The notes below the pieces were generated by a model that searched no databases, was not told the DNA's origin, and saw nothing but the letters and a program-made list of their open reading frames with translations. 64,000 nt of DNA from Poronia punctata (lineage: Eukaryota > Ascomycota > Sordariomycetes > Xylariales > Xylariaceae), in assembly GCA_022579005.1 (NCBI GenBank), contig MU401582.1:46658-110657 (forward strand), given 5' to 3'. The position numbers were made by a program, and so were the translations under genes. Each line of letters opens with the position of its first letter. Positions within the stretch are counted from its first letter, which is position 1. This document shows positions 57,201 through 64,000 of this stretch, one piece after another.

Positions 57201-59629
57201 TTAAAAAGTTTAACTTAAGTACTTTTAAATATTTTTAAAAGCAGCTTTTTTATATAAAACTTAAAAATGCTAACGCTAGCTTTGTTTAAGCTTGCTAAAA
57301 GCTAAAAAAAAAAGCAGCTTTTAACTTTAACTTTTTTTTTGCTAATAAACGTATAATATAAAAAAAAAAAAGCTTAACTAGTACTTTATTTTTGCTTAAA
57401 AAAAGCGTTTAAGTTAAAGTAGTAAAAATAAAAGCTATTGCTTTAGCTACTAATAGCGCTTTATTTTTTACTTTTTTTTTTACTAACTTAACTTAGTTAT
57501 TAAAAGCTAAAACCTAAGCTTTAAAGCTTGCTTTTATATAAGCTAAAAAACAAAAAAGGTTTAAAAACTATAATATAAACAGCAAAGCAAATAAAAAGCA
57601 CTTATACTTTAAGCTTTTTGCAAAGCTTTATAAAAAAAATTAATAATTAAATATAAAAATAATTATTAATACCTACGTTATAATTAAAACTAATTTAAAT
57701 AAGATTTTAAAAGCGTTATACTTAAATAAAAAAAAAAATTATTAAAATAAAAACTAAAATAATAGCTTAGTTTTTTAACTAAAAACATATTAAGCTTAGT
57801 AGCTAGAAAAGTATTATATATAATATAAAGTTAACTATTTTTTATTTTAAAAAAGCTAAAACTTAAATTATTACTTATATTAGCAATATAACAAAATAAT
57901 AGCTTATTATAACTTTTTATAGTTAGCCTTAGCTAAAGCAAAAAAGTATTAAGTTTTAAATAAGTACTTAAAAGTATAAAAAAATATTTAAAAGCAAAGT
58001 AATAGTAATTATAAATATAAGTTTAAAATTAATTACTATATATACTAAAATTTCCTTTTATTATACTATAAAGTTTAAGCTAGTAAATAAAAAAGCAAAC
58101 TTATATAAAGTATATAATATACTTTTTAATATAAAAAACCTTAAGCATAATTAAAACGTATATATATAGCTTAAACACTGCTTTTTATAAATAGCTTTTT
58201 TTAAGCATGTTAAATATATACTTAAAAACATGCTTAAAAAAAATAATAGTGCTTAATTTAAATATAGCTTTTTTAAATATTAACTTTATTATAAACTTAG
58301 CTTATTTTTAAAAAGTAATTAAATTAATAAAAAATAAAAAACTAAATATATTTATAATTTAAAAAGCTAACTTAAAAAAATCTAATAAAAAAAAGCTTAA
58401 AGCTAAAACGTTTTACTTAGTAAAAATAGCTAAAAAAATAAATAATAAAAATAGCTTAGCTATTATTATTAATACTAAATAAATATTTTAAACTTAATTG
58501 CTAAAAAAACTAAAAAAGCACTTAATATATAAAAACCTAAAAAAAAAACTTATAATTACTAATATTACCTTTTAAAATAAAACAATTTAAGTAGCAAATA
58601 TATACGTACTTGCAAAATTACTTAAAGCAAGACGTAAATAGTTTTTAATATAATAAAAGGCTTTAACTAACTTTAAAAATTTTAACTTTTTTATATTATA
58701 AAATCTTGTTAACGTTGTTAAAAAAAACTAAAATATAATTAAGCGTTATATTAATAAAAAATTAAAAAAAAAACTATTAAAAAAAAAACTAAAAGTATTT
58801 TATAGCCTGCTAAGCGTATTATAAAAAAACTAAAGCTTTTAGCTAGTAAATAGTTAAAAAAAAAAAACCCTAGCTTTAAAAAATTTACTTTTAAATATAT
58901 ATTTAATATATTATAATTAAATAAAATATATGCTTAGAAAAACTAAGTAAAATTTATTAAAGTATAGATAATTGCGCTTATACTGCTATAAATAAATTAT
59001 TACTATGTTAGCGTTAAACTAGCTTTACTTATAAATATAAATAAAAAATTAAAGCAATAGTAGTTATTGCTACTAGTACTATAATTACGTTATTATATTA
59101 AAACTTGTTAAAAACTTTTTAAAAAAACTAAATATATTAACTATATAATTAAATAAACTAAGTATAAAAAAGCTTTTAAAGCATACTTTAAAAAAAAAAG
59201 CTATATTAAGCAAAACGTACTAAAAAAAAAAATATTTATTTAAAGGGCTTAAAAAAAACTAATTAAAAAATAAGCAAAAAAAATAAATATTGTACTTAAA
59301 AAGTAAATTAAAAATTTAAATATTAAAAAGCTAGCGCTAAATAAGTAAAAATAAAAAAACTACTTATATAACTTGCTAGCAAAACACTTTTTATTAAGTA
59401 AAGCTTTTATATAGTACTTTTTTTTTAAAGCTAAAATAAATATAAATATATTAATTTTTATACTAAAAAATAAAAATAATAACTAGCACTTAAACTTTAA
59501 AAGTATTTTAAACGTAGTATATAAGTTTTATAATAAATTATATAGCTATAAAGTATTTAACTTAAAAGCTATAAGTAAAATTTTAAAAAATGCTTTAATT
59601 ATAAATATAAAAAATTAAAAAAACTTAGT

Positions 59630-60970
59630 TAAACTAGTTTTTAAGCAAAAAGTTAAAGTAGCTATTAAATAAGCTGCTTTAAAAAGCGCGCTTAGCTTAA
59701 ATAATATTTTTGCTAAGCTATATAAAACTTTGTTAAAATATTAAATAAAAAAGTATTAAAATAAAACATTAAAGTATAAAATTATAAAAGCACTTATAAA
59801 GTTTTATAATAAGCTTTAGTAAAAAATAAAGTACTTAATAAATAAATAAAAAAAATGCTAGTAATGCTACTAAAAAAAAAGGACTTAAAACTTTTTAAAA
59901 ACTATTAACTACTATTTTTAATAAACGTTAATTATAAAATTTTTATTAAAATTATAATATAACGCTTAATTAAAGCGCTTAAAAAGGTTATAAGAAAATA
60001 GTAGTTAGCTTTTTTTTTAAGCAAACTTATAAACAATAATATTAAAGCAGTATAGTAGCTAATTTAAAACTTTAAAAGTAAAGAAAATAATAGCGTTGCT
60101 TTACTTTTTTTAAACTAAAAAAAAGTATATAATAAGGTTTTATATAACTTTTTTTAAAAATTTATAAAATTTTTTAGCATTTTTTAACTTTTTATTAAAT
60201 AAATTAAAGCTTTATATAATAAAGCAACAATTTAACTTTTTATAAATAGCTACTTTAGTAATAAAGTATTAGTAAAAAGTAATATTTAATAAGGTAACCT
60301 TATAAGCTACTTACTATTTATACTTACTATTAAAGCTTTTATAAAAACTATAGCAAATTATTAAAAACTATAAAGTATGCTGCTTAATATAAAAGTTATA
60401 AAGTTGCTAATATATGTTAATAATATTATTATAGTTTTTAATAACTAAGCAAAAATAAATATGCTATAAAGGATTTTAAATAACTATAATATAGTAAGTA
60501 AATTAAAAATTAATTAAAAAAAGTTTTTTTTAATAAAAGTAAAAAACGTTGTAAATATTTTTATTAACTAAGTATAAACGCTAATTAAAAATAATTTTTA
60601 TAAATATTTAAAAATATTAATAAGTAATAAAAAAAACTAATACTATATAATAATATAATTTTTTAAAAAAATAGTTAAAAAATGTAAAAAAATTAAAAAC
60701 TTATAGCTTTAATGTTACTTATTAATAAAAAGCAAAATTTTTATTGCTAACTTTTTAATTATATTGTAAATATAGTACTAAGTAAAGTTTATTAATATAG
60801 GCCTTATAAAAGCTAAAATTAAAAAAATATATTAGTAAATAATATAAAAAAAAAAGCTATACTAATAAAAAATAGTAAAACTTTAAGCATATAAGCTATA
60901 TATAAATAAAAAAGCAAGTGCTTAAAGCTTATAGCATATTATTATAGCTTTTATATTTAGTATAGTAAGC
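59630..60970 (+). pseudogene. LINE (non-LTR retrotransposon) reverse transcriptase fossil
   Basis: Reading the plus strand and ignoring stops, the order of RT blocks is preserved. SALSLNNIFAKLYKTL (family form APGPDGIPAEFYK) lies near 59680. LINVNYKIFIKII…FFLSKLINNNIKAV (form LLNVDYKIFTKIL…QLAFIPGRLIDDNI) lies at about 59920-60060. LIYVNNIIIVFN (form YVDD, both Asp now Asn) is near 60412, followed by VSKLKIN and YKYLKI (form SGLKINWEKS, FRYLGI). A later block (ANFLI…VKFINIGLIKAKI) matches the post-RT region of L1-like elements. Asp-to-Asn and Gln-to-stop changes are G-to-A/C-to-T type. The element probably fills much of 55.4-61 kb, but its ends were not defined. Confidence 0.8.
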
Positions 60971-60974
60971 AAAG

Positions 60975-61211
60975 TGTTAGTTCCTTTACTAAGAAATAAG
61001 GAGTACTCTGTTTTTTGTACGTACAATAAATGTACGTAGCTAAAAACTTTGTTTTTTTATAAAATAAAAAAATAAAGCAATAAACAATGTACAAAACAAA
61101 TAATAATAAATTTTATTTTCTAAATTAGTTTTGTATAATTATTTAAGTTTTAAGTTAAAAATTGCGGCTAAGGCACAATTCCTTTTTATATCGTCTTTGT
61201 ACAAAGCTAAC
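60975..61211 (+). repeat. possible solo LTR or LTR fragment
   Basis: A less AT-rich patch starts TGTTAGTTCC, contains AAGGAGTACTCTG and GTACGTAC, and ends GTACAAAGCTAAC. The inverted ends TGTTAG…CTAAC(A) resemble fungal Copia-type LTRs. No second copy is visible in the window, so this is tentative. Confidence 0.35.
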
Positions 61212-62760
61212 TAATTTAATTAAAATTAAAAAGGCTAAAAAAACTTTACTAGTGTTTAAGCTATAAGTTAGCTATTATATAGCTAATACGTGCTTTGTTT
61301 ACTTAATTAAGTTAGCTTAACTTTTGTAGCCTTAGCAGCCTAAGCTGCGTTTTTAGCTATAGTGTTATTATTAATATTTTAATACTAAAAGTCTTTTTTT
61401 TTGCGCAAAGACGTTTGTTTTTTATATATATAAAATAAATATGTTTTCTTTATTTTTATATAAAGGGGTTGGTTTGTTAAAAATAACTTTTAAAAAATTA
61501 AAATAAAATTAAATAAATGTTTATACTTTTATACTTTTTTTCTTATTTCTAAGTTGTAACCTTTTTTTATACTAAGGTATAAATCTAGTTTTAAGTTTAT
61601 TATAGTAATTATAAGTATATATATAATATTGCTAGTATTAATATAAGTAAAAAAGTAATTGCTTAATAGCTATTAAGTAATTTTTTATACGTAATAAGAT
61701 TATAATTAAAAAATGTAATTAAAATTAGTAAATATAGCTAATAAAAGTAGCTATTATACGTTGCTAAAAAAGTAAAAAAAGTATAACTTTTATAACTGCT
61801 ATTATTAGTTATAAACGCTAATTTTATATAATTAGCTATTAGTATATAAAAACTTTTTACTTTTTGCTGCTTATTTTATTTTCTTTTTTTTTTTTTACTA
61901 CTTTTTCTTTTTTTATATAGCAAAAAATTTAAAGTTTTTTTTTATACTACTATTAAAAATTAATTAAGTTTATCCTATGCTTTTTTTTCTCTTTATGCTA
62001 TAATGTCTTTTATTATTTTTAGCAGTCTTAGTAGCTTATTACCTTTTAGCATTGTACGCTATATAGTTTAGCTTAATAGCTTTTTTTAAATTTGCGTTGC
62101 TTTTTTAATAGCTACTATTATGTTTTTTTTTTAATACTTTTTAATTAATATTTATAATTTTTTATTTTATATACTTTATACTATGCTAATTTTTTATTTA
62201 TAAAATAATAAAAAACGCATTTTTACGCGTTTTAGTTAAAATATTAATTTTTTTGTTAGTATTTTTTTTTAACGCTATTATTTAATAATTTCTTGCTAAA
62301 CTTATTTACTAAAAAAAATATTTTTGCGCGTTACTAGTTTAATTTTATAGTTAGCTTACTGCTTTTTTTTATACTAATAAGTACAACTTTATATAAGGTT
62401 TGCCTTTGCCTTTTTATAATTATTAATTTTTTACTAAATACTAAAATAATGCTTATACTTTATACGTTTACTAGTTTTATAAACGTTGCTATACGTACTT
62501 TGCTAACCTTGCTACTGCTAATAATAACAACAATAATAATAATAAAAAAAACAAAAAAGATAAAAAAAAAATAATATTTTTGCTATTAAAAAAAGCAAAT
62601 TGCAAAAGTTAGCAATTGCTATTAAGTTAAATAAAAAAAAGTAAGTTAAGTAAAATAAGTAGTATTTTAGTAGATTATAGTTATATAATAAATTAACGTA
62701 TTTTTTTTGCTAATTTAATAACTTATATATATATTTATAATTATGCTTATTATTATAATG

Positions 62761-63110
62761 TTTTTATATAGTTAACATAGGCTTTAATATGTACTATAAG
62801 CTTGTTAATAATAATTAACTATTTTAAAGCTATATTAAAATTTTTTTTTATATAAGCATTTATAAAGTTATTTTTACTATTAACTTAATAAATTTTTATA
62901 ATATTTTTTATTTTATATGCTTTTTTAAAGGCTATAATATTAATTATAAGCTACTTTTTTTACATTGTACTAAGCTTAATAAAATATTTATATAGCAAAT
63001 AAAAATCTATATAAATAATTATTAAAATTTATAATAATTTTAATATATTAATAATTTTTTATAGCATTATACTAAGTATAATAGTATAATTAATACCTTT
63101 TACTATTTTA
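62761..63110 (-). pseudogene. Ty1/Copia polyprotein fossil (RNase H end)
   Basis: On the minus strand, ignoring stops, one reads LIINIIAFKKAYKIKNIIKIY, then VNSKNNFINAYIKK, then NFNIALK.LI, then NKLIVHIKAYV. This matches the C-terminal RNase H part of fungal Copia Pol (LMIDIAALRQSYE…, …KDNPADALTK, NGALQ.LIDTNKL.VRVEGWV) with Asp-to-Asn and Glu-to-Lys changes typical of RIP. The reverse transcriptase part would lie at higher coordinates, up to and beyond the window end. Confidence 0.65.
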
Positions 63111-64000
63111 TATAGCTTGCTAGCTAATATGCTTTAAATAACTTTTTTATACTTAAAAGAGCTTTAGTATATAATATTGCTATAAATAGTAAAGCTATTT
63201 TTTATTTAATACTTTATATTAAAAACAATAATAAATCTAAGTTAAAAACTTAAGTTTTTATTATTTATAAAAAAGCTATTAGTAAAAATAAATAGCTTTA
63301 TATTATAAAAGTTAAAAAAAATATACTATAAACTTTAATCTTTATTTTTAATTTATTATTATAGCTACGTATTTAGTGCTTTAATATTATTTTTTATTAA
63401 TTAAATAACTTATATAGTAGCAAATAAGTTATATAATACTTTTAGTTAGCATATAAATATAATATATGCTTTTTAAGCTTATTATATAATGTATTGCTAT
63501 ATAGCATTTAGTGCTTTTTTATTAACTAGCTAAAAGTTTTAAGCTTATTTTTTTTATTAAAGTATAAAGTTATTACTTTATATTTTAATCTTTGCTTTAT
63601 TAAATTTAATAGGTTAGTTATATAATAAAATTATTTTATTTTTTGCTTAAAAAAACAGCTTTTTTTTTTCTTTTTTTAAAAATTTCTTTAATACTATACT
63701 AAATATATTATTAGTTTAAAGTTTAATAATGCTAAATTGCTTTAATCTTGCATTTATATATAAAAAGTATAAATTATACGTTAAAACTTTTATTTTTAGC
63801 TTTATATAATAATAACTATAATATGTTTTAAACTAATATAGCTTAGATTTTGCTAAGCTATATAAAAGTTATATAATATATAAAAAGGTGCTAAAAAAGT
63901 ATATATTTTTTAACTTTTTAAGTAACTTAGTATATATTATATAAGTTAACTTATTACTTAACTATATATATGCTTATAAAATATTATAAAGTTTACTTTA

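Larger units (their letters stand above)
55391..64000. repeat. AT-rich, RIP-mutated isochore to the window end
   Basis: At about 55390 the base composition changes abruptly to a sequence made almost only of A and T, with G/C confined mostly to GCT/AGC and TTAA-type contexts. Open frames practically disappear in all six frames. This is the signature of transposon-rich DNA destroyed by repeat-induced point mutation in filamentous ascomycetes. Two element types can still be recognised inside (LINE and Copia entries). The right boundary is beyond the window. Confidence 0.9.

Noticed and set aside
60400..60450. Reading YVNN as a Copia reverse transcriptase motif
   Set aside because: The blocks before (LLNVDYKI.TKIL, Q.AF..GR.I.DNI) and after (SGLKIN, RYLGI) are those of LINE reverse transcriptases, so LINE was preferred.

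Overview
This window looks like nuclear DNA of a filamentous ascomycete (Pezizomycotina, possibly a Sordariomycete; the class is inference). Genes carry short introns, mostly about 45-190 bases, with GTRNGT-type donors, CTRAC-like branch points and YAG acceptors. The proteins match fungal housekeeping families. The transposon relics show the C-to-T / G-to-A decay expected of repeat-induced point mutation (RIP).

Left part (1-25.4 kb), gene-rich: an Rcf2-like mitochondrial HIG1 protein (+), a kelch beta-propeller protein (-), tRNA-dihydrouridine synthase 3 (+, three exons), a BAP31/Yet3-like ER protein (+, four exons), a DUF1479 protein (-), a secreted GH99-like glycoside hydrolase (-, four exons), a RIP-decayed Tc1/mariner element with intact inverted repeats, a tiny zinc-finger protein (+, four exons), an isopenicillin-N-synthase-like 2OG-Fe(II) oxygenase (-), and the U3 processome WD40 protein Nan1/Utp17 (-) divergent from the RNA polymerase subunit Rpb10 (+).

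Middle part (25.4-51.2 kb): a long gene-poor stretch (25.4-32.3 kb), then a large regulatory-looking protein with repeated CW-x-LC helices (+), an orphan low-complexity protein whose reading frame is interrupted by one TAG (-), a probable small multi-exon gene of unknown function (-), an Efm2-type protein methyltransferase (-), a coiled-coil/acidic-tail orphan (-), then a microsatellite-rich gap and an ELL-type RNA polymerase II elongation factor (-).

Right part (51.2-64 kb): 4 kb without recognisable genes, then from about 55.4 kb to the window end an extremely AT-rich block with almost no open frames. Within it a fossil LINE reverse transcriptase (+ strand) and the tail of a fossil Ty1/Copia polyprotein (- strand) can still be read through the mutations. 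No operons, CRISPR arrays, rRNA or tRNA genes were seen. Several neighbours act in transcription, rRNA or tRNA maturation and translation (Dus3, Nan1, Rpb10, ELL, Efm2), but apart from the Nan1/Rpb10 divergent pair there is no sign of a dedicated cluster.
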